In this document: positions 18,540-27,839 of the stretch, piece by piece
Position numbering within the stretch: position 1 is the stretch's first letter
Layout: each line of letters starts with the position of its first letter
Assembly: GCF_011378715.1 (NCBI RefSeq)
Contig: NZ_WTKU01000003.1
Location: 248,001 to 312,000, forward strand
Direction: 5' to 3'
Source of the DNA: Psychromonas sp. SA13A
GTDB taxonomy: Bacteria > Pseudomonadota > Gammaproteobacteria > Enterobacterales > Psychromonadaceae
DNA length: 64,000 bases
Program-made: the position numbers and the translations under genes
The notes under the pieces: model-generated
Database searches by the model: none
What the model was told of the DNA's origin: nothing
What the model saw: the letters and a program-made list of their open reading frames with translations, nothing else

Positions 18540-19847
18540 ATGGACTTGTCCATTGGTGTTTGGCTACTAGGCCTATTTTTATTCATGATTGCGATAAGCG
18601 TGCCAATTGCGATTGCTATTGCCATGTCATCTTTAACCATCATGTACTTCATTTTACCCTTTGATGTAGCAAGTATTACAGCCGGCCAAAAAATTATTAC
18701 TGGTATTGATAGTTTCAGTTTATTAGCTATCCCTTTCTTTATTCTCGCTGGGAATATTATGAATGTAGGTGGCATTGCGGGGCGACTTATCAACCTAGCA
18801 AAGCTAATGGTTGGTTGGATCCCAGGATCTCTTTTACACGTAAATATATTTGCTAATATGATGTTTGGTGCCGTTTCTGGTTCTGCCGTTGCTGCCGCTG
18901 CTGCGGTTGGTAAAACCTTAGGTCCAGAACTAGAAAAAGAAGGTTATGACAAAAACTTAGCAACAGCAGTCAATGTTGCATCTTGTCCTGCAGGCTTACT
19001 GATTCCACCAAGTAATTCATTAATTGTATTTTCAGTTGTATCGGGTGGAACATCCGTTGCCGCACTGTTTATCGCAGGCTATGTCCCTGGTATTTTAATG
19101 GGATTAAGTTGTATGGTTGTGGCTTATTTTATCGCTAAAAAGAAAGGCTATAAAACAAGTGCTAATGACGGCTTCACAGCTAAAGATGTATTAAGAATTA
19201 TTTGGCAAGCAACACCAAGTTTAGGGCTTATTTTTGTTGTTATTGGGGGGATTATTGGCGGTGTATTTACTGCAACAGAAGGCGCGTGTATAGCTGTGCT
19301 TTACTCTTTCACCCTGTCACTCTGTTACCGAACACTTAAGTGGTCACATTTTCCAACAATTTGTAAAGAAACAACACTGATTACCGGTATTATGCTGTTC
19401 TTGATTGGTGCATCAACCATTATGTCATGGGCAATGGCTTTTACAGGTTTACCGACGATGATAAGCGATTGGATGTTATCAATTTCTGATAATCCAATTA
19501 TTATATTTATTCTAATGAATTTAATTTTGCTAATTGTTGGTATGTTTATGGATCTTACGCCTGCCGTATTGATCTTTACACCTATATTTATGCCAATTGC
19601 AGAGCATCTGGGTATGCATCCAATTCACTTTGCAATGATGCTTATATTCAATCTATGTATTGGTATTGCAACACCACCAGTAGGCACCGCATTGTTTGTG
19701 GGCTGTAGTGTGAGTGGGTCTAAGATTGAAAATGTAATAAGAAGTATTATGCCATTTTGTGCGGTGTTGATTGTGACCTTATTATTAATCACTTTCATTC
19801 CTGAGATTAGTTTATTCTTACCAAGATTCTTTGGATTAATTTCTTAA
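18540..19847 (+). CDS. dctM: TRAP transporter large permease DctM
   Basis: 435 residues and about twelve helices. The stretches FFILAGNIMNVGGIAGRLI, MMFGAVSGSAVAAAAAVG and ASCPAGLLIPPSNSLIVFS are conserved in DctM, the sodium-driven transport subunit. AAAGGA precedes the start. Last gene of the operon, followed by two hairpins. Confidence 0.94.
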   Translation: MDLSIGVWLLGLFLFMIAISVPIAIAIAMSSLTIMYFILPFDVASITAGQKIITGIDSFSLLAIPFFILAGNIMNVGGIAGRLINLAKLMVGWIPGSLLHVNIFANMMFGAVSGSAVAAAAAVGKTLGPELEKEGYDKNLATAVNVASCPAGLLIPPSNSLIVFSVVSGGTSVAALFIAGYVPGILMGLSCMVVAYFIAKKKGYKTSANDGFTAKDVLRIIWQATPSLGLIFVVIGGIIGGVFTATEGACIAVLYSFTLSLCYRTLKWSHFPTICKETTLITGIMLFLIGASTIMSWAMAFTGLPTMISDWMLSISDNPIIIFILMNLILLIVGMFMDLTPAVLIFTPIFMPIAEHLGMHPIHFAMMLIFNLCIGIATPPVGTALFVGCSVSGSKIENVIRSIMPFCAVLIVTLLLITFIPEISLFLPRFFGLIS

Positions 19848-19884
19848 TTTAAATGCTTAATCGAATCTCTTAAGCTAACCACTT

Positions 19885-19911
19885 AAGCGCATTACTGAAT
19901 TAATGCGCTTT
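19885..19911 (+). terminator. Terminator of the dctPQM operon
   Basis: A perfect 10-bp stem (19885-19894 with 19901-19910) with a 6-nt loop, 37 bases after the dctM stop. The T run is weak. Confidence 0.65.
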
Positions 19912-19936
19912 AATATCATTGTTATTGTTCAAACGG

Positions 19937-19972
19937 CCAAAATCAGAAAACCTTTCGGTGGACTGATTTTGG
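19937..19972. repeat. Second hairpin downstream of dctM
   Basis: A perfect 10-bp inverted repeat (19937-19946 with 19963-19972). Its loop itself holds a small ACC/GGT stem capped by TTTC. It may be a backup terminator of the TRAP operon. The remaining bases of the 314-bp gap 19848-20161 show no gene. Confidence 0.5.
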
Positions 19973-20081
19973 TATTAAGCTAAAAGCCTAATAAGTTAAC
20001 TCCCGCCTGGTCGTATCCAATATTTTGTGTCTTCCGATTTACTCTGGTTATTATTTTCCCGCAATACTTTGATCGCTTATG

Positions 20082-20094
20082 GTGTGAGTCACAC
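20082..20094. promoter_or_regulatory. 13-bp palindrome upstream of the LysR gene
   Basis: GTGTGAGTCACAC is a perfect palindrome around a central G, about 70 bp before the LysR start. It could be an operator for autoregulation. No experimental or family-specific consensus was matched. Confidence 0.3.
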
Positions 20095-20161
20095 TGTGAA
20101 TGGTAAGATATTACCTTTATAACTTTTAAAGTTATCCGTAATCGTTTGTAGGGAGTTTCAA

Positions 20162-21109
20162 TTGTCAATTACTAATCAGTTAATGCTATTTATCGATGTG
20201 GTGCAACAGGGCTCTTTTGCTAAAGCTGCGGCTATTCATGATATGGACAACTCCTCATTATCGAAACAAATTAAAAAACTAGAAACTGAGCTAGGTGTGC
20301 AGCTACTGAATCGCTCAACACGTTCATTTTCTTTGACTTCCGCCGGAGAAGAGATCCTGCATCAAGCCCATATTATGATGGATACGCTGGATGATATGAA
20401 AAGTATTGCTGATTCCTATCAGGTTGAACCGAAAGGTATGTTACGTATTACTTCGGGTATGTTTTTTGGGCAACAATACATCCAACCTGCGATTAACCAG
20501 TTTATGCAGCAATACCCTGATGTAAAAATAACATTGATGTTAGATGATAAACGCAGCGATATTATTGCAGATCACTTTGATTTAGCCTTTAGAATTGGCA
20601 AATTGGATGATTCCAGTTTAATTGCTAAAAAAATTGCTAATACACATTTTGCGTTAGTTGCATCTGAAGATTTTATTTCTCACCATGGTCTACCACAAAC
20701 ACCTGAACAGCTAATCGCTTTACCCGCGGTTATCTATGGCAATGGCGATGTGAGCTTGGATCAAATTAAAATAAGTGAACAAGCGCATAGCGATATACAG
20801 AAAACATTTAAAATGCGCGGCAATTACAAAGTGAGCGATGTTCGCGCTATGATGGAGGCGGTGCAAGCTGGACTAGGTTATACTTTGATTGATCTTTTTA
20901 ATTTAGAAAAACCTATTAAAGAGATGGGGTTAGTTGCGTTGTTAACTGATTATAAACTATCAAATATGGATACCGCCATTTATGCTCTATATCCACATCG
21001 TAAACAAACGTTACTGGTCAGTGAGTTTATTAAAACGGTGCAAAATTATATCGGTGAGCCTGCTTTCTGGGTTGAACATATCCCTAATTACAAACAGCTT
21101 TATAAATAA
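20162..21109 (+). CDS. LysR-family transcriptional regulator
   Basis: 315 residues. The N-terminal helix-turn-helix (GSFAKAAAIHDMDNSSLSKQ, then KKLETELGVQLLNRSTRS) and the C-terminal substrate-binding domain are of the LysR type. The start is a TTG at 20162 with GGGAG six bases upstream; the next ATG would remove part of the first helix. It may control the convergent oxidoreductase, as many regulators of this CrgA/YhjC-like group do, or the TRAP operon upstream. Neither is shown by the sequence. Confidence 0.92.
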   Translation: MSITNQLMLFIDVVQQGSFAKAAAIHDMDNSSLSKQIKKLETELGVQLLNRSTRSFSLTSAGEEILHQAHIMMDTLDDMKSIADSYQVEPKGMLRITSGMFFGQQYIQPAINQFMQQYPDVKITLMLDDKRSDIIADHFDLAFRIGKLDDSSLIAKKIANTHFALVASEDFISHHGLPQTPEQLIALPAVIYGNGDVSLDQIKISEQAHSDIQKTFKMRGNYKVSDVRAMMEAVQAGLGYTLIDLFNLEKPIKEMGLVALLTDYKLSNMDTAIYALYPHRKQTLLVSEFIKTVQNYIGEPAFWVEHIPNYKQLYK

Positions 21110-21231
21110 AATTAGCACTGGATAGTGATGGTTTCGCTTCGATTATCCAGAGTAAATATTTAAGATTAATAGTCAGTTTTTGACTGCAATGACACCCAAA
21201 ATATAGCTCAGACAATAAATTATTTACAGGG

Positions 21232-21270
21232 TTTAGTAATAAAGCTCATTACATGAGCTTTATTACTAAA
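21232..21270. terminator. Bidirectional terminator, 18-bp perfect stem
   Basis: Arms 21232-21249 and 21253-21270 are exact reverse complements with a 3-nt loop. The outer part is A/T only, so either strand ends in a T-rich run. It lies between the facing LysR and oxidoreductase genes. Confidence 0.85.
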
Positions 21271-21286
21271 AAGTAAGGTTAAAGTG

Positions 21287-21318
21287 ATGGTTCTTAAAAA
21301 CAATGGTTCTTAAAAACC
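21287..21318. repeat. 16-bp tandem duplication across the oxidoreductase stop codon
   Basis: ATGGTTCTTAAAAAC plus one base occurs twice in direct succession (21287-21302 and 21303-21318). The second copy contains the minus-strand stop codon at 21310-21312. Confidence 0.8.
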
Positions 21319-22323
21319 TTCTAAAACAACTTTACCTTTTGCAGTTTGCGTCTCAAGGAACTGATGTGCTTTACGTAAATTAGCAGCATTAATTGGACCT
21401 AAATTTTGACCCACTGTGGTTTTAATTTGCCCTTTATCAATCATATTCGCCACGTTATTTAAAATTTCATGCTGCTTTTGCATATCATCTGTTTTGAAGA
21501 TTGAACGTGTGAACATTAACTCCCAGTGAACTGAAACCGCTTTAGTTTTAAAAGGTACGATATCTAATGTTGCTGGATCATCAATTAAACCAAACTTGCC
21601 TTGAGGTTTAATGACTTTTTCAATCTCAACTAAATGCTGCTCTGTATTATTTAAGCTAACAACATAATCCACATTTGCTAAGCCTTTTGCTGCAAACTCT
21701 TCACTTAACGGATTACGGTGATTAATAATGGTATCAGCACCTAAATCTTCTAACCAAGAAATAGTTTCTGCACGTGATGCTGTTGCAATAATTTCAAGTT
21801 TTGTTAGTTGTTTTAATAGTTGCACCATGATTGAACCCACGCCGCCGGCAGCACCAATGACTAGAATACTTTTAGATGCATCATCTTTTGCCACGTTAAG
21901 GCGATCGAATAACAATTCCCATGCCGTGATGCTGGTTAATGGTAATGCCGCTGCCTCACCGTAAGATAATGTAGTTGGCAAACCACCAACAATACGTTCA
22001 TCAACAAGATGATATTGTGCGTTACTACCTGAGCGAGTTACATCACCAGCATACCAAACCTTGTCACCAGGCTTAAATAAGGTTACGTTTTCGCCCACTG
22101 ATTTAACAACACCTGTAGCGTCATAGCCTAATACTTTGTATTCACCTTCAGGAGCAGGGGCCGTCTGACGAATTTTAAAGTCAGCAGGGTTTACCGAAAC
22201 AGCTTTAACTTCAACCAAAATATCCTGTCCCTGTGCAATAGGCATCTCTAATTCTATATCTTGCAGAGATAGTTCATTTTCTACGGGTAAATTTTGTTGG
22301 TATCCAATTGCTTTCATTTTCAA
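21310..22323 (-). CDS. Zinc-type alcohol dehydrogenase-like / quinone oxidoreductase
   Basis: 337 residues, medium-chain dehydrogenase fold. The N-terminal catalytic part has VNPADFKIR and GYDATGVVKSVGENV; the Rossmann part has VIGAAGGVGSIMVQLLKQ, which binds NADPH. No structural-zinc cysteine cluster is visible, so it fits the zinc-free quinone oxidoreductase-like branch despite the common family name. It probably reduces enones or quinones. AGAGGA precedes the start. It converges on the LysR gene and is divergent from the alpha-2-macroglobulin gene. Confidence 0.88.
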   Translation of the reverse strand: MKMKAIGYQQNLPVENELSLQDIELEMPIAQGQDILVEVKAVSVNPADFKIRQTAPAPEGEYKVLGYDATGVVKSVGENVTLFKPGDKVWYAGDVTRSGSNAQYHLVDERIVGGLPTTLSYGEAAALPLTSITAWELLFDRLNVAKDDASKSILVIGAAGGVGSIMVQLLKQLTKLEIIATASRAETISWLEDLGADTIINHRNPLSEEFAAKGLANVDYVVSLNNTEQHLVEIEKVIKPQGKFGLIDDPATLDIVPFKTKAVSVHWELMFTRSIFKTDDMQKQHEILNNVANMIDKGQIKTTVGQNLGPINAANLRKAHQFLETQTAKGKVVLEGF

Positions 22324-22799
22324 TCCTCTTCAGTTTAATGAGTTACGCTTGTTAGTTACGCTGCTAGTTACGTTAATGGGGACATTTTGAAGGGTTCTAC
22401 TGCTGTTGCACAGAGAAGAAAGTTCCAATTATTATGGAATAAATACCCCACAATTAAAGACTATCTATGAATAAAATTTATTAATTGAATTCAGATTAAG
22501 ACTTAAATTGATGATGAAATGATTGAATTAAATGATTTTTATTTAAATATCTGGACCAGAGAGCCTGCAATAAGGGCTTACTATTATTTATTATTGTGCA
22601 TCAATAGTGACTTCGCTGTACGTTGCCACTTTTTGAACATGATTGATCACTGAATGGACACTTTTTCGTTAACAAAATAGTTTATGATAGAATTTTTAAG
22701 ATAAACTTAATGTCATTTTTATAATAACTGATAGCTAACAACTCATTGTTTATAGCTGATAGTTAACAGCTCATAGTTAACAGTAATTGGAGAGTCCTC
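22324..22799. other. 476-bp divergent gap with tandem repeats
   Basis: It lies between the oxidoreductase (minus) and alpha-2-macroglobulin (plus) genes. A degenerate 14-bp unit occurs four times at 22727-22782, ending about 18 bp before the plus-strand start. The rest is AT-rich with no gene seen. Confidence 0.5.
22727..22782. repeat. Four degenerate 14-bp tandem repeats
   Basis: Units begin at 22727, 22741, 22755 and 22769. Three of them follow the consensus RCTSATAGYTAACA, and the second is more diverged. They sit in the leader region of the alpha-2-macroglobulin gene, just before its ribosome site GGAGAG. Confidence 0.75.
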
Positions 22800-25700
22800 A
22801 TGTGGTTTAATAAAGTATTAAATGTCAGCTTATGTTGTTTGTTATTATTAGGGTGTCAGGAAAATACCGATCAACCATTAGTTGCTGAGCCATCGATTTC
22901 TGAATCACCGGTTTCTGAGTCATTGGTTTCTGAAGCATCGATTTCTGAACAATCGATTGCTGAATCCTCGAATGCCGAACAATTATCTGCCGAACAATTA
23001 CCGGTTGATAAATTAGTTGCGCAACAAGCTGGCGCTGTCAATGTCGCACCGAATCCCAAATCGACCGCAGTATCAGTAGCGTTAAGGTTACTGGATGTCT
23101 CCGAGCGTGAAGTGGGCAATAGCAATGCCATCGAATTATTGTTTAATAGTCCCTTACAAGCAGAACAAAACTTTGACCGTTTTGTTGAAACTTCCCCTAA
23201 ATTAGCCACTCCCGTATTGAGCAAAGACGGGAAAAAGTTACAATTTTTTGGTATTCAACCGCAAACTGATTATACAATTAATGTGATTGCTGGATTAATG
23301 GCTGAAAATGACAGCTCTCTTAATAAAGCTTCACAATATTCCGTCACCACAAGAGCAATGCAGCCAGTTGTTAGTTTTAAAATGCAAGCGGGCGCAATAT
23401 TAGTACCGGGACACTCTGAAAATTTAGGTATTTATTCTGTCAATGTTGAAGCTGCGAACCTTAATATTTATCGCGTTAAAGCCGATAAACTTAGCCGTTT
23501 TATTGGTGACTTCGATTATATTGCTAATAGCGGCGCCTATCATTACCAAAATGCAAACCGTGAGGAAATGGTTGAACATATCTATACGGCTCGCATTGAA
23601 ACTGCAGGTAAAGCCAATCAACGCCATGTTACAAAATTTGCCATTGCTGATAAAAAATGGGCCAATGAAAGCGGCGTTTATTTTGCCACTATCGGTAAAC
23701 CCGGGGGCTTTGAATTCGATGCAGCTACTTGGTTTTCGGTGTCTGCAATCGGTTTACAAATACGTCAATTCCCGACAAAAACCTATGTGATTGCCCAAGA
23801 TATTAAAACCGGAAAATTACTTTCGAATGTACAGATAGATTTTTTAGATAATAAATCAACACGATTTTCTTCATTAACCACCGATTCATCGGGTAAAGTC
23901 AGCATTAATAATAGTGACCGTTTAGCATTAATTGTGGCGCGTAATGACCAGCAAGTAACTGTATTACCTTACCAACATCCACGTTTTGACCTTTCAGATT
24001 ACAATGTAGCTGGCCCAACGCACAGTGATAGTCAAATATTTGTTTATTCTGAGCGAGATATTTATCGTCCGGGTGAAACCTTAAGGTTGAATATGCTACA
24101 GCGTAATGCGGATGGGCAAGTACTACCATCTGAATTAAGCGTGACTGTGTTTAAACCTGATGGAAGCACTTACAAATCAATTTGGTTGAAAGCAACGGAT
24201 AAAAAAAATGGTTACTATCAATATCAACTTGATCTGCCTAAATCTGGTCCAATGGGTAATTGGCAAGCTAAAGTTAATGCTAAAGGTAACAGTCAATATA
24301 GTGCGCGTTTTCATTTTAAAGTTGAAGATTTTTTACCGGATCGTATGCGCTTAAGTTTTAACGGCGAAGAAGCATTAAACCCCACTAAACTAAATAGTTT
24401 CAATGCCACACAAAAGCTAACCGTTAATGTGTTGGGAGAATATTTGTATGGCGCGGCCGCCGCAGGTAATAAATTACAAACTAAGGTCAGTGTGTCAGCT
24501 TGGACTTATCCATTTAAACAATGGCCTGATTATTACGTGGGGGATATTAACGGTGCTCGGAATGAAAATTTCGAATTGGCAGATGCTCAGTTAGATGAAA
24601 CTGGGCAAGTTGTTACGAAAGTGGATAAAGATTGGAGTGATTGGAATGTACCCGTTAAAGTGCGCCTGCATTACAGTCTTTTTGAAACGGGTGGACGTGC
24701 AATTAACCGTTATTATGATAATTTATTATGGCCTAAAGCCAGCTTTATTGCGGTAAAACCAGGCTTTGATAATGACCAATCTGCAAGTAATAGTGGTATA
24801 AATTTCAGTCTATTAAAATTGAATAAAGCGGGGAAACCCCTTACCTCCGGTAATGTGAAAGCGGAATTGATACGTGAAGAAAAACGTTATTTTTGGAGCT
24901 ATAACGATAATAATGGCTGGCACTATCAACGTATAGAAAAAGAGTATGTTGTTGATGACCGTATACTTAGCTTTGTCGACTCAACACCACTGAACTTATC
25001 ACAACAAGTTGAATGGGGTGATTACCGATTACAACTTACTGACTTAACAACGCAAGCGCGAACTGTTTATCATTTTCGCGCTGGACAGGATTGGTATAAC
25101 GATTGGCAAAATAATAGTGCGACGATCCGACCTGACCGCGTCAATTTGGCGTTAGATAAAGCCGCTTATTTACCAGGAGAAAACTTAATATTACGTATTG
25201 GTTCGCCTACATCGGGTAGTGCATTGGTAACAATCGAATCCGACCAAGTATTATGGCAACAGTTAGTGGAAATAGACAAAGGTGAGTCTACGTTATCCTT
25301 AAGCGTACCGAAAAATCTTGCTAGGCATGATTTGTACATTTCTGCTTTTGTTGTCTCAGCAGCTGACAATGCATCCAAATCCATCACTAAGCGTAGTTTT
25401 GGTATTATTCCTTTGCCTTTGAATCGAAGTGATCGTCAATTAAATGTTGAAATTGATACTGCATTAAGTTGGATACCAAATCAGCAAGTAACGGCCAAAG
25501 TACTTGTAAAAGATGCACAGGGCAATCCTGTAACCGGAGATGCCAAAGTCACTTTATCCGCCGTTGATGCAGGTGTATTGAGCGTGAGTGGGTATCAGGT
25601 AGAAGACCCTCATCATTTCTTTTATAGCCAGCGAGCTTATCAAGGCGGCATAAGCGATGTTTACGATCAAGTGATGACTCCCTTATTAGGAGACTCGGCA

Positions 25701-27839
25701 AACATACGTTGGGGAGGCGATGCCGCATTAACACGTGGTGGCGAACAAGCACAAAGTGAAGTACAAATTGTAAGTCTATTCAGCGGGTTAGTATCGGTTA
25801 AACAAGGTATCGCCGAGATCCCTCTACAATTACCTGCCTTTGATGGACAACTAAATTTGACCGCGATTGTATTCAATAAAGCACAATTTTCTAAAGCAGA
25901 AAAAACCGTCAAGGTTGCTTCACCTGTGGTGATGCAAGTGGCGATGCCAAAATTTATGGCGCAGGGTGATAATAGTCAGATTGCGGTAGATTTAAGTAAT
26001 AGCACAGATAAACCTCTACAAGGCGAGTTCACCTTCAGTGTCGGTGGCAATTTATTAGCGCAGAAACAGGTTAAAAATATCACTTTATTGCCTCATAAAA
26101 AGCAGACGTTGTATTTCTCTTTAGATGCTGAACAAGCAATAGGGAAGGGTGAAATCAATGCCAGCATGGCCTTAGGGAAGGTTGTTATTAAGCGTCACTG
26201 GACATTACCTGTTCGCCCAACACAAGCCAGTGAATACCACTCAGAGAAAGCATTGTTAATGCCTAATGAGCAAATGACATTGCCAAACGATCCGCTCTCT
26301 GCCTTTACTGATAGTAGTAAAAAATTACAATTGTCAGTGGCATTAAACCCACATTTAGATGCACAGGCACACTGGCAATATCTTGCGGATTATCCTTATA
26401 CCTGCCTAGAGCAAACCACCAGTAAATCACGTCCATTTGTGACAGCATTGCACAGTCCAGTGAGCAATATAGAAGCTGTTGATACACAGATGGCACAACA
26501 AAAAGTGCAAGATGCAATTCAACGATACAGTCAATTGCAACGCGCTGATGGTAGCTTTGGTTTATGGAGTAATCATTCACCAGAGCAGCACTGGTTAACT
26601 GTTTACGCCACCGACTTTCTTTATGATTTGCAAGCAAATGGAGTGACGGTGCCAGCGGATATGTTGGATAAAGCCACACAACGTTTGCAAAGTTATTTAA
26701 GCTCTCGTAGTCGCCATCGTGTTAACACTTGGTCTACTAACCCGCAGCATTATGATGCCGCTTATCGTGCCTATGCAGCTTATGTGTTAGCAAAACAAAA
26801 TAGTATTACCCTTGGGCCATTACGTGATATTGCTGAAAAAGATATGCCAGCGGCAATCGGTAAATTACCTGGTGTTCACCTTGGTTTAGCGATGTTAATG
26901 GCCGGTAGTGAACAAGAGGGGAATGCTTTAATTAAACAAGCATTAACGCAACAACGTGGACAAGATTACCTCGGAGATTATGGTAGTGAATTGCGCGATC
27001 AAGCGATGGCTATTAATGCAATATTAACCTCAGCTTCAGTAAACGCGTCATTACAACAAATAGCATTAAAGATGGTACCTGATTTAGCATTAAACATGCA
27101 GCAAAAACAGTGGTTAAGCACTCAAGAACGTAGTGCTATTTTGTCCTTGGCAATGACCATGAAAAAACAATATACAGCACACAAATGGCAGGGTGATCTG
27201 CTCATTAATGATAACAATATAGCGCTACAAACAAGCGGTGAATATCATCAGAATATTACAACCGATAATAATCAAAACAAAGGGATTCAAGCGAGTTTTA
27301 AAAATACAGGCACTAGAGCTGTATATGCTTCCTTCGATTGGTCTGGCGTAAAAAAACAGCCTGATTATGACCTTGACCATGGTATTAAAGTGACTACACA
27401 ACATTTCTTAGTGGATAAAAACAGTGCAATAGAGCTGCCTGATAATAGTACTTTACAATCAGGGCAATTATTATTAACACGCATTACAGTGCGCAGCGAA
27501 CAAAGAGTGGCAGATGCATTACTGGTTAATTTGATGCCGGCTGGGGTGGAGTTAGAAAACCAACAATTAAACAACAGTTTAAAATTGTCAGATCTTATGA
27601 TTGAAGGTGATCAGGTGGAAGTGACTGCCAACATTGTACATCAAGAATATAGAGATGATCGTTATGTGGCTGCACTGGATTTGCGTGCGCAACAGATTCA
27701 AACGTTATACGTGTTGTCACGCGCAGTAAATCCCGGCAAATATGTGGTGCCCGCGGTACGTGTTGAATCTATGTATCAACCTTCTGTATACGGTGTTGGT
27801 GGAAGCATTAAGCATATTGACGTGAAAGCACTTGATTAA
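22800..27839 (+). CDS. Bacterial alpha-2-macroglobulin lipoprotein
   Basis: 1679 residues. The lipobox LLGC puts the lipidated cysteine at residue 19. A repetitive Ser/Glu/Ile linker follows at about residues 28-65, then macroglobulin-type beta domains and the bait region. The thioester motif CLEQ is at residues 1202-1205, inside YPYTCLEQTTSK, and an alpha/alpha-toroid and receptor-like C-terminus follow. Such proteins trap and covalently hold invading proteases in the periplasm. The size and the overlap with pbpC match the YfhM-PbpC pair, thought to guard the cell when peptidoglycan and the outer membrane are breached. GGAGAG precedes the ATG. Confidence 0.93.
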   Translation: MWFNKVLNVSLCCLLLLGCQENTDQPLVAEPSISESPVSESLVSEASISEQSIAESSNAEQLSAEQLPVDKLVAQQAGAVNVAPNPKSTAVSVALRLLDVSEREVGNSNAIELLFNSPLQAEQNFDRFVETSPKLATPVLSKDGKKLQFFGIQPQTDYTINVIAGLMAENDSSLNKASQYSVTTRAMQPVVSFKMQAGAILVPGHSENLGIYSVNVEAANLNIYRVKADKLSRFIGDFDYIANSGAYHYQNANREEMVEHIYTARIETAGKANQRHVTKFAIADKKWANESGVYFATIGKPGGFEFDAATWFSVSAIGLQIRQFPTKTYVIAQDIKTGKLLSNVQIDFLDNKSTRFSSLTTDSSGKVSINNSDRLALIVARNDQQVTVLPYQHPRFDLSDYNVAGPTHSDSQIFVYSERDIYRPGETLRLNMLQRNADGQVLPSELSVTVFKPDGSTYKSIWLKATDKKNGYYQYQLDLPKSGPMGNWQAKVNAKGNSQYSARFHFKVEDFLPDRMRLSFNGEEALNPTKLNSFNATQKLTVNVLGEYLYGAAAAGNKLQTKVSVSAWTYPFKQWPDYYVGDINGARNENFELADAQLDETGQVVTKVDKDWSDWNVPVKVRLHYSLFETGGRAINRYYDNLLWPKASFIAVKPGFDNDQSASNSGINFSLLKLNKAGKPLTSGNVKAELIREEKRYFWSYNDNNGWHYQRIEKEYVVDDRILSFVDSTPLNLSQQVEWGDYRLQLTDLTTQARTVYHFRAGQDWYNDWQNNSATIRPDRVNLALDKAAYLPGENLILRIGSPTSGSALVTIESDQVLWQQLVEIDKGESTLSLSVPKNLARHDLYISAFVVSAADNASKSITKRSFGIIPLPLNRSDRQLNVEIDTALSWIPNQQVTAKVLVKDAQGNPVTGDAKVTLSAVDAGVLSVSGYQVEDPHHFFYSQRAYQGGISDVYDQVMTPLLGDSANIRWGGDAALTRGGEQAQSEVQIVSLFSGLVSVKQGIAEIPLQLPAFDGQLNLTAIVFNKAQFSKAEKTVKVASPVVMQVAMPKFMAQGDNSQIAVDLSNSTDKPLQGEFTFSVGGNLLAQKQVKNITLLPHKKQTLYFSLDAEQAIGKGEINASMALGKVVIKRHWTLPVRPTQASEYHSEKALLMPNEQMTLPNDPLSAFTDSSKKLQLSVALNPHLDAQAHWQYLADYPYTCLEQTTSKSRPFVTALHSPVSNIEAVDTQMAQQKVQDAIQRYSQLQRADGSFGLWSNHSPEQHWLTVYATDFLYDLQANGVTVPADMLDKATQRLQSYLSSRSRHRVNTWSTNPQHYDAAYRAYAAYVLAKQNSITLGPLRDIAEKDMPAAIGKLPGVHLGLAMLMAGSEQEGNALIKQALTQQRGQDYLGDYGSELRDQAMAINAILTSASVNASLQQIALKMVPDLALNMQQKQWLSTQERSAILSLAMTMKKQYTAHKWQGDLLINDNNIALQTSGEYHQNITTDNNQNKGIQASFKNTGTRAVYASFDWSGVKKQPDYDLDHGIKVTTQHFLVDKNSAIELPDNSTLQSGQLLLTRITVRSEQRVADALLVNLMPAGVELENQQLNNSLKLSDLMIEGDQVEVTANIVHQEYRDDRYVAALDLRAQQIQTLYVLSRAVNPGKYVVPAVRVESMYQPSVYGVGGSIKHIDVKALD

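Noticed and set aside
26305-26679. 124-residue antisense frame inside the alpha-2-macroglobulin gene
   Set aside because: Shadow of the coding strand; it covers the antisense of the thioester region.
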